Shown: positions 26,410 through 35,471 of the stretch, piece after piece
Numbering within the stretch: position 1 is the stretch's first letter
How the letters are laid out: each line of letters starts with the position of its first letter
Source: Winogradskyella psychrotolerans RS-3
GTDB lineage: Bacteria > Bacteroidota > Bacteroidia > Flavobacteriales > Flavobacteriaceae
Reading direction: 5' to 3'
Assembly: GCF_000427335.1 (NCBI RefSeq)
Contig: NZ_ATMR01000139.1
Location: 1 to 64,000, forward strand
Length of the DNA stretch: 64,000 nucleotides
Notes under the pieces: model-generated
What the model was told of the DNA's origin: nothing
The model's input: only the letters and a program-made list of their open reading frames with translations
The model's database searches: none
Translations under genes and position numbers: made by a program

Positions 26410-27159
26410 CTATAAACATTTCAAAACGGTAATCCCCACATTGTCTTTAGCATTTAAGACATATAAAGCTCCTGCCACTTCTTGGTAAAACCGTATACCA
26501 AGCACACAAAGCGCGGTACCAAGGCCACTTGGTAAAGTATCAGGTTCCAACGTCACCGTAGAACCCGCATAAGAGCGATCTAAAACCAAAGCAGGTGCCA
26601 AATGTAGGTCGTAATTTAAACGGTCAAAATCAAAATCCAACACACCATAAGTCAACGCCATATGGGTAGCACCATCCGCAAAGCCTACCTGCGCAATATC
26701 AAAATCAGTAAGTGTTAACGCAAAATCACTGCTAGAAACTTCTAACTCAAACGGTAAAACCTGCCTTACATCACACGCTGGTGTATAGCTAAACTGCGCC
26801 AACAATTGCAAACCATGCACCTGCCCTATCCCATTTGCAACACAGCGTGCCCCACGTTTATGTGTCGTATCCAAAGCCTTTATAGCCGTAAACAAGCCCA
26901 TCAAACGACTATGAAAATGTGTAAATTTGTGCCCCTTATAAAACGGATACAATGCAGATCTAAACGCTTTATTCACTGCAGAACAATGGCCAAACTCATT
27001 GGCATTTTCGCGCACACGCTGCATACTAGCCTTGCTCTTTATTGCTTTTTTAGTAAATCCACCACCCGCTTTTCGTGCAATCGGCTTACCATTCAAATAA
27101 TAAAAATTAATACCATTTAAGGTCCCTACTAAAGGGATAATTCCGGTCTGTTGTGCCAT
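26410..27159 (-). CDS. Conserved Flavobacteriia protein of unknown function
   Basis: 249 residues from the ATG at 27159 (MAQQTGIIPLVGTLNGI); an upstream ATG at 27183 adds eight residues unlike the family. It opens with a conserved-looking NFYYLNGKPIARKAGGGFTKKAIKS basic segment, followed by beta-rich sequence with several Cys and a hydrophobic C-terminus. It is soluble and lacks a signal peptide. It is noticeably richer in G and C than its neighbours (GCC, CCC, TGC codons), which hints at transfer or strong selection. Function unknown. Confidence 0.7.
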   Translation of the reverse strand: MAQQTGIIPLVGTLNGINFYYLNGKPIARKAGGGFTKKAIKSKASMQRVRENANEFGHCSAVNKAFRSALYPFYKGHKFTHFHSRLMGLFTAIKALDTTHKRGARCVANGIGQVHGLQLLAQFSYTPACDVRQVLPFELEVSSSDFALTLTDFDIAQVGFADGATHMALTYGVLDFDFDRLNYDLHLAPALVLDRSYAGSTVTLEPDTLPSGLGTALCVLGIRFYQEVAGALYVLNAKDNVGITVLKCL

Positions 27160-27219
27160 AACATCATATTTTAAGTTAAACACTTACAATACAGCAATAT
27201 ACAAAATATTATAATACAG

Positions 27220-27274
27220 GTTATAGCGTGGTTATAGCATGCTTATAAAATGCTTAAAACAAGCTTATAGCATA
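27220..27274. repeat. Five tandem 11-bp repeats
   Basis: GTTATAGCGTG, GTTATAGCATG, CTTATAAAATG, CTTAAAACAAG and CTTATAGCATA follow one another without gaps (27220-27274). They lie between the divergent unknown gene and ribB. One repeat per helical turn is compatible with cooperative protein binding. Confidence 0.7.
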
Positions 27275-27396
27275 TTGAATTCAAATGAGACCAAAGCATA
27301 AAACTTATGATATTAAAAAAATTAGATTTATTGACTTATGTCAAATAATCTCACTTTAGACAACAGTAGTTTTGCCTATCAACAATAAAAACAAAA

Positions 27397-28059
27397 ATGG
27401 TACTTACAGAAATAGAGACGTTAACAACATTTAATAACGACAGTCAACAACGATTAGAAAAAGCCCTAATACACCTAAAAAACGGAAATGGAATCATCCT
27501 TATGGATGATGAAGACAGAGAAAATGAAGGAGATTTAATATTCTCTGCACATCACATGACAAATAAGCAAATGGCACTCATGATTAGAAAATGCAGTGGT
27601 ATTGTCTGTCTTTGTTTACCGAATAAAAAAGCAGATGCATTAGAATTACCTTATATGGTCAAAGAAAACACGAGTAGTTATCAAACCCCTTTTACAATTT
27701 CAATTGAAGCAAGTGAAGGTGTTACTACAGGGGTTTCTGCTAAAGATAGACTAACAACCATTAAAGCGGCTTGTAGAGAAAATGCGCGTAGTACCGATTT
27801 AGCTAAACCGGGTCATATTTTTCCTTTAAGAGCGAAAAATAATGGTGTTTTTGAAAGAAAAGGACATACGGAAGGGAGCGTAGATTTAATGAAATTAGCA
27901 GGCTTAAAACCAGAAGCAGTACTGTGTGAATTAATGAACGATGATGGAACCATGGCAAAAATGGACACCATTTTAGACTTTGCAGATGAGCATAATTTGA
28001 TAGTACTTTCTATACAAGATATTATTCATTATCGTAAGTTTGTAAGAGACTACAAATAG
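27397..28059 (+). CDS. ribB: 3,4-dihydroxy-2-butanone 4-phosphate synthase
   Basis: 220 residues. Converts ribulose 5-phosphate to the four-carbon precursor of riboflavin. The metal and substrate motif [16 protein letters not shown] is at about 32-47, the second conserved region is [11 protein letters not shown] near 108-118, and [13 protein letters not shown] is near the C-terminus. It is a stand-alone RibB without the GTP cyclohydrolase II domain of RibBA. Its stop directly abuts the start of a Crp-type regulator (28060), so they are co-transcribed. A ribB-like remnant lies at 30440-30550. Confidence 0.93.
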   Translation: MVLTEIETLTTFNNDSQQRLEKALIHLKNGNGIILMDDEDRENEGDLIFSAHHMTNKQMALMIRKCSGIVCLCLPNKKADALELPYMVKENTSSYQTPFTISIEASEGVTTGVSAKDRLTTIKAACRENARSTDLAKPGHIFPLRAKNNGVFERKGHTEGSVDLMKLAGLKPEAVLCELMNDDGTMAKMDTILDFADEHNLIVLSIQDIIHYRKFVRDYK

Positions 28060-28634
28060 ATGGCAGACAATATAGAACTCACTCATTTCATAAAAAAGAC
28101 TATTAATATTGATGATGAAGATTTAAAAATCATATTATCTTATTTTAAAACAATTAAAAAAAGAAAAATGACATTTTGCTATCCCATGGAAAGAATAGTC
28201 AGGTGAGTTATTTCGTGAAAAAAGGGTGTTTAAGGCTATTTTACATCAATGAGGAAGGAAAAGACGTCACACGTTATATTGCATTCGAAAATCAATTTGC
28301 AACAGAACTAGTTAGTTTCATCACCAATGAACCTGCACAAGAAACAATTCAGGTTATTGAAAACAGTGAACTTCTATACATAACTCACGATGATTTTAGA
28401 CATCTCATGACAGTTGTTCCTAAATGGAAAGATTTTTATAGCATCTATTTAGAAAAAGCTTATGTCAATAATGCTAAGAGATTAATCTCTTTTACAACAC
28501 TAGATGCCTCAGAAAGATACAAGCAATTATTCAAGATAAATCCAAACATTGTTAAGCGTTTACCAAACAAAATTGTAGCCTCTTATATCAATATATCACA
28601 TGAAACTTTAAGCAGAATCAAATCTAAAAATTAA
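28060..28634 (+). CDS. Crp/Fnr family regulator, frameshifted at A5 tract 28164-28168
   Basis: ATG 28060 immediately follows the ribB stop. The first frame (MADNIELTHFIKKTINIDDED ... TIKKRK) breaks at AGAAAAATGAC. One added A restores NDILLSHGKNSQVSYFVKKG and the full cNMP-binding beta-roll, followed by the C-terminal helix-turn-helix (KIVASYINISHETLSRIKSK) to TAA 28634, about 191 residues. The length and fold match Flavobacterial Crp-type regulators such as the one at 517. It probably controls the nearby cupin/ABM/PPC group or ribB itself. Confidence 0.8.
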
Positions 28635-28807
28635 GAAAACTTTAGATATTCTATTTCTATTTATTAGCAAATAACTGCTAATTTAGTTTTTGCTTTAGCT
28701 AAAATTAATTAAAACCTCCCTTATTATTTTAGTTGTAAAAAACGAAAAAGATTTATAGATAAAATTTAATCTACCAAAACCAATAATGTTGTAAAACTCG
28801 AAAATTT

Positions 28808-29404
28808 ATGAATAGAAAAAAATTTATACGCTTATTGGGGTTAGCGCCATTGGTATTTCCTGTTTCAAAATTATTTGCAAATAGTGACAACGAAAACCAC
28901 TATGAGAAATTTTATTTTAAAGATGATGGACTAATACCCAATAGTAAATTACCATTACTCCTTATTAAAGATGCTTTGCCAAAAAACGAAAAGAATCCTA
29001 GCCAATGGTTTTTACAAACTTTCAAATCCAATAATTGGACCAATTCATGGACAAACGGTATCTACCCTTTTCACCATTACCATAGTACCTCTCATGAAGT
29101 TTTGGGAATATATTCTGGTGAAGCGATCATTCATTTAGGAGGAGAGCAAGGTGAAAAAATTAAAGTTACCAAAGGAGATGTTATTATTATACCTGCTGGT
29201 GTTGGCCACAAAAAAATTGAAAGTTTAAATCTTGGTGTAGTAGGTGCGTATCCTGATGGTCGTGACTGGGATCTAATGCGAGGCGCTAAAGGAGAGCGTC
29301 CTACTGCAGATAATAATATATTGTCACTACCAATACCAAATGAAGATCCACTTTTAGGTAAGCGTGGTCGATTACTCAAAATTTGGTTTAAACCAAAGAG
29401 TTAA
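28808..29404 (+). CDS. Exported cupin-domain protein
   Basis: 198 residues. The N-terminus NRKKFIRLLGLAPLVFPVSK looks like a signal peptide or short Tat-like leader. A single cupin barrel at about 80-150 has the metal motif YPFHHYHSTSHEVLGIYSGE (His, His, Glu) and the second motif GDVIIIPAGVGHKKI. The substrate is unknown; family members are often small-molecule isomerases, oxygenases or sensors. It heads a run of small redox-looking genes with the ABM and PPC proteins and follows the Crp-type regulator. Confidence 0.8.
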   Translation: MNRKKFIRLLGLAPLVFPVSKLFANSDNENHYEKFYFKDDGLIPNSKLPLLLIKDALPKNEKNPSQWFLQTFKSNNWTNSWTNGIYPFHHYHSTSHEVLGIYSGEAIIHLGGEQGEKIKVTKGDVIIIPAGVGHKKIESLNLGVVGAYPDGRDWDLMRGAKGERPTADNNILSLPIPNEDPLLGKRGRLLKIWFKPKS

Positions 29405-29539
29405 AGGTTAGCTTTAATGCCGAAAAAAACAGCTGTGTTTAAAACGGAAACTGTTTAAACTCAATTAAAAGTTCATATTGATGGTATGAACTCAAAAAAT
29501 AAAGTAAATCAAAAAAAATAAATTAAAATAGTATTTATT

Positions 29540-29830
29540 ATGAGCAAATTAAAAATTATAGCTACAATTATTGTAAAACCCGAATTTAAGGAAGATGTCT
29601 TAAATATGTTGCAAACCGTAACTGATGCCACACGGAAAGAGGAAGGTAATATCTCGTATGTATTACATGAAGATATTAATAATAGCGCAAAGGTCATCAT
29701 TCTAGAAGAATGGAAATCTCAGGAAGCGATTGACTTTCATAATCAAACAGCGCATTTTTTAACATTAAAGACCGAACTTGGAAAAAAGGCCGATAGTTTA
29801 ACAATAGATATAATAAGAGCGTCTTATTAA
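29540..29830 (+). CDS. Antibiotic biosynthesis monooxygenase (ABM) domain protein
   Basis: 96 residues: one ferredoxin-like ABM domain (LKIIATIIVKPEFKEDVL ... EEWKSQEAIDFHNQTAHF), as in putative quinol monooxygenases such as YgiN. It is cytoplasmic and would act as a dimer. Such proteins take part in quinone redox cycling or detoxification. It sits 27 bp before the PPC gene, in the same small cluster as the cupin. Confidence 0.85.
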   Translation: MSKLKIIATIIVKPEFKEDVLNMLQTVTDATRKEEGNISYVLHEDINNSAKVIILEEWKSQEAIDFHNQTAHFLTLKTELGKKADSLTIDIIRASY

Positions 29831-29856
29831 TGTTATAACTTAAAATAGTATACAAA

Positions 29857-30351
29857 ATGAAAAAGTCAATTTTAATAGTACTGTGTATCGCAGTATCTTT
29901 TTTAGCAAACGCACAATCAAATTCTGAACTGTACACTTACAAACAGATTGGTAACAAGTATGTTGTAAGTATTCAAAATCATGCTGAGATTACAAAAGCA
30001 ATCACGGCATTTGTGAAAGAGCAGGATATAAAAGCAGGAACAATTGTAGGTCTTGGGGCTGTCAATGAAGCTACCTTACGATTTTTTGATCCAGCTACTA
30101 AAGAATTTGTAGATAAAACGTTTTCCGAACAAATGGAAATCACCAACTTAACAGGTAATATCTCTCAACAAAATGATAAGCACTACATACACATGCATGT
30201 AACTCTTGGACGTAACGATTACACGGCTTTAGCGGGACACTTGCTTACAGCCAAAATTAATGGTGCTGCAGAATTTGTTATAGAAAGTTTTGATGGAACC
30301 TTAAATCGCTATTATGATGAGGACACGGGTCTAAACTTGTATGATTTTTAG
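29857..30351 (+). CDS. Exported PPC (DUF296) domain protein
   Basis: 164 residues. A signal peptide (MKKSILIVLCIAVSFLANAQ) precedes a complete PPC/DUF296 domain (ITAFVKEQDIKAGTIVGLGA ... HYIHMHVTLGRNDYTALAGHL). The HxHxxLGxxD-like motif that binds metal in bacterial PPC proteins is present. Plant homologues bind AT-rich DNA, but an exported bacterial version cannot; I infer an envelope metal or ligand role. Last gene of the cluster. Confidence 0.8.
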   Translation: MKKSILIVLCIAVSFLANAQSNSELYTYKQIGNKYVVSIQNHAEITKAITAFVKEQDIKAGTIVGLGAVNEATLRFFDPATKEFVDKTFSEQMEITNLTGNISQQNDKHYIHMHVTLGRNDYTALAGHLLTAKINGAAEFVIESFDGTLNRYYDEDTGLNLYDF

Positions 30352-30439
30352 AAGCATAGAAGAGTAAACAAGTAATAAACATAGTTAAATTGCGACCTTC
30401 ATAGCCTTTAAAAATGGGCAACTTCAATTAAAGTGTCAT

Positions 30440-30550
30440 CTAAATGCAGAAATGAATGACCACGGAACATTGACGAATAACCATACTATTATGGAATTTT
30501 CAAAAGAACACGATTTGATCGTTTATCAATTAAATGATAAACAAACCAGA
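30440..30550 (+). pseudogene. Remnant of a ribB-like C-terminus
   Basis: Read in one frame, this stretch gives EMNDHGTLTNNHTIMEFSKE then HDLIVYQLNDK, which aligns with the RibB segment [21 protein letters not shown] then [10 protein letters not shown] at 27930-28020. No start codon or upstream RibB sequence remains in the frame. It is too diverged to be a recent copy of the neighbouring ribB. The rest of 30352-30644 contains no other gene. Confidence 0.55.
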
Positions 30551-30644
30551 ACTTGCTAATGGCATTAAAATGGTATTACACTATAAAATAATGACTTAAA
30601 GATTATTCTGTCTTATTTTAAACAAACATCTAAAAATAAAAAAC

Positions 30645-31388
30645 ATGAAATACGCAGTATTACTCCCATTATTCTTATTACAAATAATTGTTCATGCACA
30701 ATCGACTAATACCCTTGACAGCTCTGAAAAAGTGGACGACAAGTTGTTGCTAACCATCTTTCTTAAACATGATCAAAGTATGACTTTGAATGAGGTTGAA
30801 AAGATAAGAACGGATCAAGGGTTTTACGAAAACCTCCCTCCAGAAGGTGTGTCTGTAGTGAATTGGTTTGTGGTTATGGGACTTGGTCAAGTGGTGGTGT
30901 TAGAACTTCCTGCTTCAAAATTATCTGCTGTAAATTTAGCAATTGAGAGAACCGCATGGAAGGCTTTTACAACAGAAATGTATGCAACTTACAATTTGTA
31001 TCCTATCATAGAACACAAATTGAAAAATAAGTCAAAAGTAACGCTAGATGCAAAACCCAGTTCTGAAAAAGAGGATGACAAATTGTTATTAACCGTCGTT
31101 CTTAAACATGATCAAAGTATGACCTTAAGTGAGATTGAAACGATAAGAACAGATCAAGGCTTTTATGAAAATCTCCCTCCAGAAGGTACTTCTGTAGTGA
31201 ATTGGTTTGTGGTTATGGGACTTGGTCAAGTGGTGGTGTTAGAACTTCCTGCCTCTAAATTATCCGCCGTGAATTTAGCAATTGAAAGAACGGCATGGAA
31301 AGCTTTTACAACAGAAATTTATCCAACGTACAACCTATACCCTATCATAGAAAATAAATTAAAGAATAAGTCAAAGGTAGAGTTCTAG
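30645..31388 (+). CDS. Secreted protein made of two tandem copies of one domain
   Basis: 247 residues with a signal peptide (MKYAVLLPLFLLQIIVHAQ), then two nearly identical domains of 113 residues, starting DDKLLLTIFLKHDQSMTL (30735) and DDKLLLTVVLKHDQSMTL (31074). The period is 339 bp, so the duplication is in frame and recent. Each domain looks like a small ferredoxin-like (YCII/muconolactone-isomerase-like) fold with conserved NLPPEGxSVVNWFVVMGLGQ. Function unknown; a two-domain chain would mimic the dimer usual for such folds. Confidence 0.75.
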   Translation: MKYAVLLPLFLLQIIVHAQSTNTLDSSEKVDDKLLLTIFLKHDQSMTLNEVEKIRTDQGFYENLPPEGVSVVNWFVVMGLGQVVVLELPASKLSAVNLAIERTAWKAFTTEMYATYNLYPIIEHKLKNKSKVTLDAKPSSEKEDDKLLLTVVLKHDQSMTLSEIETIRTDQGFYENLPPEGTSVVNWFVVMGLGQVVVLELPASKLSAVNLAIERTAWKAFTTEIYPTYNLYPIIENKLKNKSKVEF

Positions 31389-31456
31389 AATTTTAGTGAC
31401 CATAATATAGTCGAAAAAATTAATAAAACCGTTAGCAATACGATAACACGCAAGAG

Positions 31457-32617
31457 ATGAAATCGAGAAAGTTATTAATGATCCCTGGTCCAATAGAATT
31501 TGAAAGTGAAGTGATGCAATGTATGGCAATACCAACACCTAGCCATGTGTCGCCAGATTTTATAGACTGCTTTGCCAATAGTTTAAAACTAATGAAAGAC
31601 GTTTGGCAATGCCCTTCTGGTCAACCATTCATAATAGCAGGAACAGGTACACTTGCTATGGACGTGGCTGCTGCAAACCTAATAGAAAGCGGTGATAAAG
31701 CCCTTGTAATAGCTACAGGCTACTTTGGCTTACGTTATGCCGAAATCTTAAAAAGATATGGAGCTCAAGTAGATATCCTTGAAGCTGAAGTCGGTGACAT
31801 TGTACCCTTAGAACTTATAGAAGAACAACTAAAATCTAAAAGATATAAATTGTTAACGTTTACTCACGTTGACACATCAACTGCCGTTTTAAATGACGCT
31901 AAACGTATTGGTGCCTTGGGTAAAAAGTACAACGTATTAACCATTCTAGACGGTGTTTGTTCTGTTGCGGGTGAAGAAATTAAGCAAGAAGATTGGGGAA
32001 TTGATGTGGTACTTACAGCGTCCCAAAAAGCAATAGGCGTTCCTCCAGGACTCGCGCTTTTAGTGGCTTCTAAAAATGCAATGCAAGTATTTGATCAACG
32101 AACAAGTCCTGTTGCTAATTACTATGGAGATTGGGCCAATTGGTTACCAATAATGAAAGCTTATGAAAATAAACAAGCCTCTTATTTTGGAACGCCTCCA
32201 GTGAATCTTGTAATAGCTTTAGAAAAAAGTTTACAACTCATTTTAAAGGAAGGTTTAGACCATCGTTTCGACCGACACAAAAGAGCGGGGAAAGCCATGC
32301 GAGCTGCAATCAAGGCCTTAGGCTTAGACTTATTATCAAAAAACGAACACGTTTCTGCAAACACGTTATCAGCTCCATTATATCCCAGCCAAATAGATAC
32401 TAGCGCTTTTTTAAAGTCAGTAAACCAAGAAGGAGTTATACTTGCTGGTGGTCTTTTACCGCAATTAAAAAATAATTACTTTAGAATTGGACACATGGGA
32501 TCGGTAAACAAAAATGATTTACTAGCAACGGTTGGAGCCATTGAATCAGCGTTGATGAACAATGGCTATTCACACGAATTAGGATTGGGGACAACTCAAA
32601 TATTGAAGCACTTCTAA
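31457..32617 (+). CDS. Class V aminotransferase, alanine-glyoxylate/serine-pyruvate type
   Basis: 386 residues, a PLP-dependent enzyme of the AGT/SPT group. MIPGPIEFESEVMQCM marks the usual start, GTGTLAMDVAAANLI is the cofactor phosphate region, LDGVCSVAGEE holds the PLP-ring Asp, and TASQKAIGVPPGLAL holds the Schiff-base Lys. Likely to transaminate glyoxylate, serine or a related small acid; the exact substrate is not decided. Eight bases separate it from the ATPase gene downstream, so they form an operon. Confidence 0.88.
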   Translation: MKSRKLLMIPGPIEFESEVMQCMAIPTPSHVSPDFIDCFANSLKLMKDVWQCPSGQPFIIAGTGTLAMDVAAANLIESGDKALVIATGYFGLRYAEILKRYGAQVDILEAEVGDIVPLELIEEQLKSKRYKLLTFTHVDTSTAVLNDAKRIGALGKKYNVLTILDGVCSVAGEEIKQEDWGIDVVLTASQKAIGVPPGLALLVASKNAMQVFDQRTSPVANYYGDWANWLPIMKAYENKQASYFGTPPVNLVIALEKSLQLILKEGLDHRFDRHKRAGKAMRAAIKALGLDLLSKNEHVSANTLSAPLYPSQIDTSAFLKSVNQEGVILAGGLLPQLKNNYFRIGHMGSVNKNDLLATVGAIESALMNNGYSHELGLGTTQILKHF

Positions 32618-32625
32618 CTAGAACA

Positions 32626-33861
32626 ATGACACCATCACATCAGCATTACGCCGTTGAAGACACTGCACGTTCACCACAAGAGCAATGGCTACCGCAGTTA
32701 CTTAGTGGTTCTTATAAATTACCAGGATTAGAAGGCAAAAAAGGGGTGATATTTTCAAATACCACCTTAGAAAAATATATCCAAGAAGAAGAAAGACACG
32801 ATAATTTTAAGCTCACATCGGGACTAAACAGAAGCCTTAGAACATTATCTTCTGGTGAGCAAAAAAAAGCATTGCTGTCTTATTTGTTGCAGCAAAACCC
32901 AGATTTTATAGTCTTAAATAACCCTTATGAAACCTTAGACAAAGGGTCTGTTGTGTTATTAAAACAGCAATTAATAGCCTTGTCTAAAGACAGGCCCATC
33001 GTCTTAATTTTTAACAGACAAGATGATCTCTTACCCATAATCACCCATGCGATTACTTTTGAAAAAGCGGAGCTTAAAGTGGTGGTGCCAATCGAAGACT
33101 ATGCTTTTAGAAAAAAAGAGTTTGTTTTTGATAAAGACATTCCATCTGCAATAACAACCTACAACAATATTCCAGAAGTGCTCATAGAACTTAAGAATGT
33201 AAATGTGAATTATGAGGATCGTTCCATTCTAAAAGATATCAACTGGACCATTAAGAAAAAGGAATTCTGGCATTTAATTGGTCCTAATGGCTCTGGTAAA
33301 ACAACCTTACTATCCATGATTTATGGGAATAATAGCAAAGCCTATGGTCAAGAGGTATGTCTCTTTGGCAAGAAAAAAGGTTCTGGTGAAAGTGTTTGGG
33401 ATATCAAACAGAAAATCGGCTATATTAGTCCTGCGATGCTAGAATTATTTAAACGAAGCTACACGGTAGAGCACATGGTTATTTCGGGCTTTTATGATAG
33501 TATTGGCTTATATCAAACCCCATCAACCGCACAAATACTTGCCGCTGCGCAGTGGATGGACGTCCTAAATCTAAGCCAAGAAAGGAACACCTCGTTTCTC
33601 AAATTATCGCCAGCTGTTCAACGCTTAATATTAATTGCAAGAGCGATGATTAAGCATCCACCTTTATTGATTTTAGATGAACCCTTAATTAATGTAGATG
33701 ATGAAGGTAGAGCGCTGATTTCTGCGTTAATAAACAAAATCGCCAAAGAAAGTGAGACCAGTATTTTGTTTGTGGCGCATCGTGATGAGGCTAATATCCA
33801 CCCTAATTTCATCTATGAGCTTCACCCCTCGCCTGATGGTTCGGTTGGTGTACAGAAATAA
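32626..33861 (+). CDS. Double ABC ATPase, ModF/YbbA-like, degenerate first module
   Basis: 411 residues with two ABC modules. The second has a full set: Walker A IGPNGSGKTTLL near 220, signature LSPAVQRLILIAR, Walker B PLLILDEPLI and the switch VAHRDE. The first has a signature-like LSSGEQKKALLSYL and a Walker B-like PDFIVLNNPYETLD but no Walker A, so it probably cannot bind ATP normally. No permease gene is adjacent, which suits ModF/PhrA-type soluble ATPases. Translationally close to the aminotransferase; the functional link is unknown. Confidence 0.8.
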   Translation: MTPSHQHYAVEDTARSPQEQWLPQLLSGSYKLPGLEGKKGVIFSNTTLEKYIQEEERHDNFKLTSGLNRSLRTLSSGEQKKALLSYLLQQNPDFIVLNNPYETLDKGSVVLLKQQLIALSKDRPIVLIFNRQDDLLPIITHAITFEKAELKVVVPIEDYAFRKKEFVFDKDIPSAITTYNNIPEVLIELKNVNVNYEDRSILKDINWTIKKKEFWHLIGPNGSGKTTLLSMIYGNNSKAYGQEVCLFGKKKGSGESVWDIKQKIGYISPAMLELFKRSYTVEHMVISGFYDSIGLYQTPSTAQILAAAQWMDVLNLSQERNTSFLKLSPAVQRLILIARAMIKHPPLLILDEPLINVDDEGRALISALINKIAKESETSILFVAHRDEANIHPNFIYELHPSPDGSVGVQK

Positions 33862-33989
33862 TAGATAACGTTTTTAGATGTGCCTTTCTGATAGATCATA
33901 ACATGGCAAAAGCATCACTTTAAACAGTTCAATCTACGTGAAATCAATCCCTATCATCAAATAAAGTTTTGGCTCATGTTCATTTTTGG

Positions 33990-34001
33990 TGTAAACTTAC
34001 A
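33990..34001. promoter_or_regulatory. Inverted repeat upstream of the ParD-like antitoxin
   Basis: TGTAA-AC-TTACA, 15 bp before the ATG at 34017: a candidate autoregulatory operator for the ribbon-helix-helix antitoxin. Confidence 0.45.
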
Positions 34002-34016
34002 TCAAAGACGAAAAGT

Positions 34017-34256
34017 ATGGGAAGACCAAGTATTTCATTTACAGAACCAAACGATGACTGGTTAAAAGACCAAGTGGATCATAAAGAGTACGCTAGCAAA
34101 AGTGAACTCGTTAATGACTTAATTAGACAAGCTAGAAAACAACAAGTTCAAGTTGACAGGATAAAAACCAAGCTTGATAAAGCTGAGAAGAGCGGATTTA
34201 CAAACGATACCAAACATGACATTTTAAAACAGTCAAAGTCCTTACTTAATGGTTAA
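34017..34256 (+). CDS. ParD-like antitoxin, ribbon-helix-helix
   Basis: 79 residues from ATG 34017 (MGRPSISFTEPNDDWLKDQV); the open frame extends to 33969, but the family starts here. The ParD/CC2985-type ribbon-helix-helix strand SISFTEPNDDWL is followed by the helices KSELVNDLIRQARKQ and a toxin-wrapping tail. It would bind and neutralise ParE and repress its own promoter. The toxin gene that should follow is reduced to a fragment, so this antitoxin is an orphan. Confidence 0.85.
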   Translation: MGRPSISFTEPNDDWLKDQVDHKEYASKSELVNDLIRQARKQQVQVDRIKTKLDKAEKSGFTNDTKHDILKQSKSLLNG

Positions 34257-34344
34257 TTATAAATTAAGTCATCTAGCTAAAGATGATTTAATTATTCACC
34301 AACTCAAACTGCGTATCAATAGCGACACCATAATTGGCTTCTAA
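34249..34344 (+). pseudogene. Truncated ParE-like toxin
   Basis: ATG 34249 overlaps the parD stop, as in intact parDE operons, and begins MVNYKLSHLAKDDLI, which matches a ParE start. Homology then ends abruptly and the frame continues as HQLKLRINSDTIIGF to TAA 34344, inside the 3' end of the convergent gene at 34288. Only about 15 ParE codons remain. Confidence 0.65.
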
Positions 34345-35471
34345 TTCCTTAATACTCTTTTTATAATAGTCTGTTGGAGGTGGTAAATTAAAGGTACCCC
34401 AAAATTGCGCGTTATAGTTTACCTTTACGTCTTCCATCTTCGTGCGATGCACGTACGTGTTTCCGACATCTATTTTCTTCTTATCCGTTTCTATTCCTAA
34501 AACAATGACCTCATTTCGTTTAGATAATTTTATTTGTTTGTTTGTAGTTTGTAGAATTTTCTGATGCTCTTCTGTCAAATCTATAAACCGTTTTGTGTAA
34601 TGATTGTGATAACTTAAATAAAGTTTCCCCTCAGTATTTTTCTTGTAGATATAAACCACATTAGAGGCTTTATTTCTGGTTTTGTACACTTTATAACTAT
34701 CTATACCAATATAGAGAACAGGATCTAAATAATTTTTCCGTTTTTGAACCTGATTTACACCTTGAATAATAACAATATCTTCTCCATCGTAAGACGTATC
34801 ACCAATCTTTGTCCATTTGTAATCCTTAATAGAAATGCCGCGACGTAAAGGATCTATTTTAGCCATAAAATTCACAGGGTAAATTCTCCCAATATTAGCA
34901 TCTTTATAAGTTCTATAATCTGCAGATTTCCGACCTTCTAAAATTCCAATTCTACGTATATCTATACCACCTCTTGGACCTACATCTTTAATTTTTAGAT
35001 AATGTTCAACAAAAAATTTAGCTATATCATCTTCTACAGCGAAAAACCGATTCAGAATTTTTAATTCATGTACAGAACTCACCGTATTCTTTTTTAAGTT
35101 TTTAAAAGCGAACTTTACATATTGTTGTGGGTTCATAATATTAACTTCATCAAGCGATACGATATCTTCTTTTAAGATGATGACTTTTTCCTTTAACTCT
35201 AGAAATTCTTTAACGACTATTTTAGAGGTTAAATAGCCAATGCTAGACACCTCCAAAGTATCTAATTCATTCTTCTTTGATAATTCTAAATAAAAATGAC
35301 CATCCTCATTAGTTGAAGTTCCAATATATTTTGAAGTAATGCTAACAGCAGCATAAGGAATGCTTAATTCAGCTTCGTCTAAAACAATACCTTCAACTTT
35401 GAGCGTTTTGTTTTGTGATTGAACTGAAAAGCTTAATAAAATAAAATAATAAATAATCGAAATGAATGCAT
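34288..35471 (-). CDS. Exported carboxypeptidase-regulatory-domain protein, frameshifted near 35436
   Basis: From ATG 35471, HSFRLFIILFY starts a signal peptide that meets TAA. Restoring one T near 35433-35436 gives LSFSVQSQNK and a carboxypeptidase-regulatory-like beta-sandwich (LKVEGIVLDEAELSIPYAAV ... DGHFYLEL), then a long, uncharacterised beta-rich domain ending ...FELVNN. The full length is about 394 residues. The build (regulatory-like domain plus large unknown domain) is common for periplasmic Bacteroidota proteins seen beside TonB-dependent receptors, but none is adjacent. Its stop lies inside the truncated ParE frame. Confidence 0.7.
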
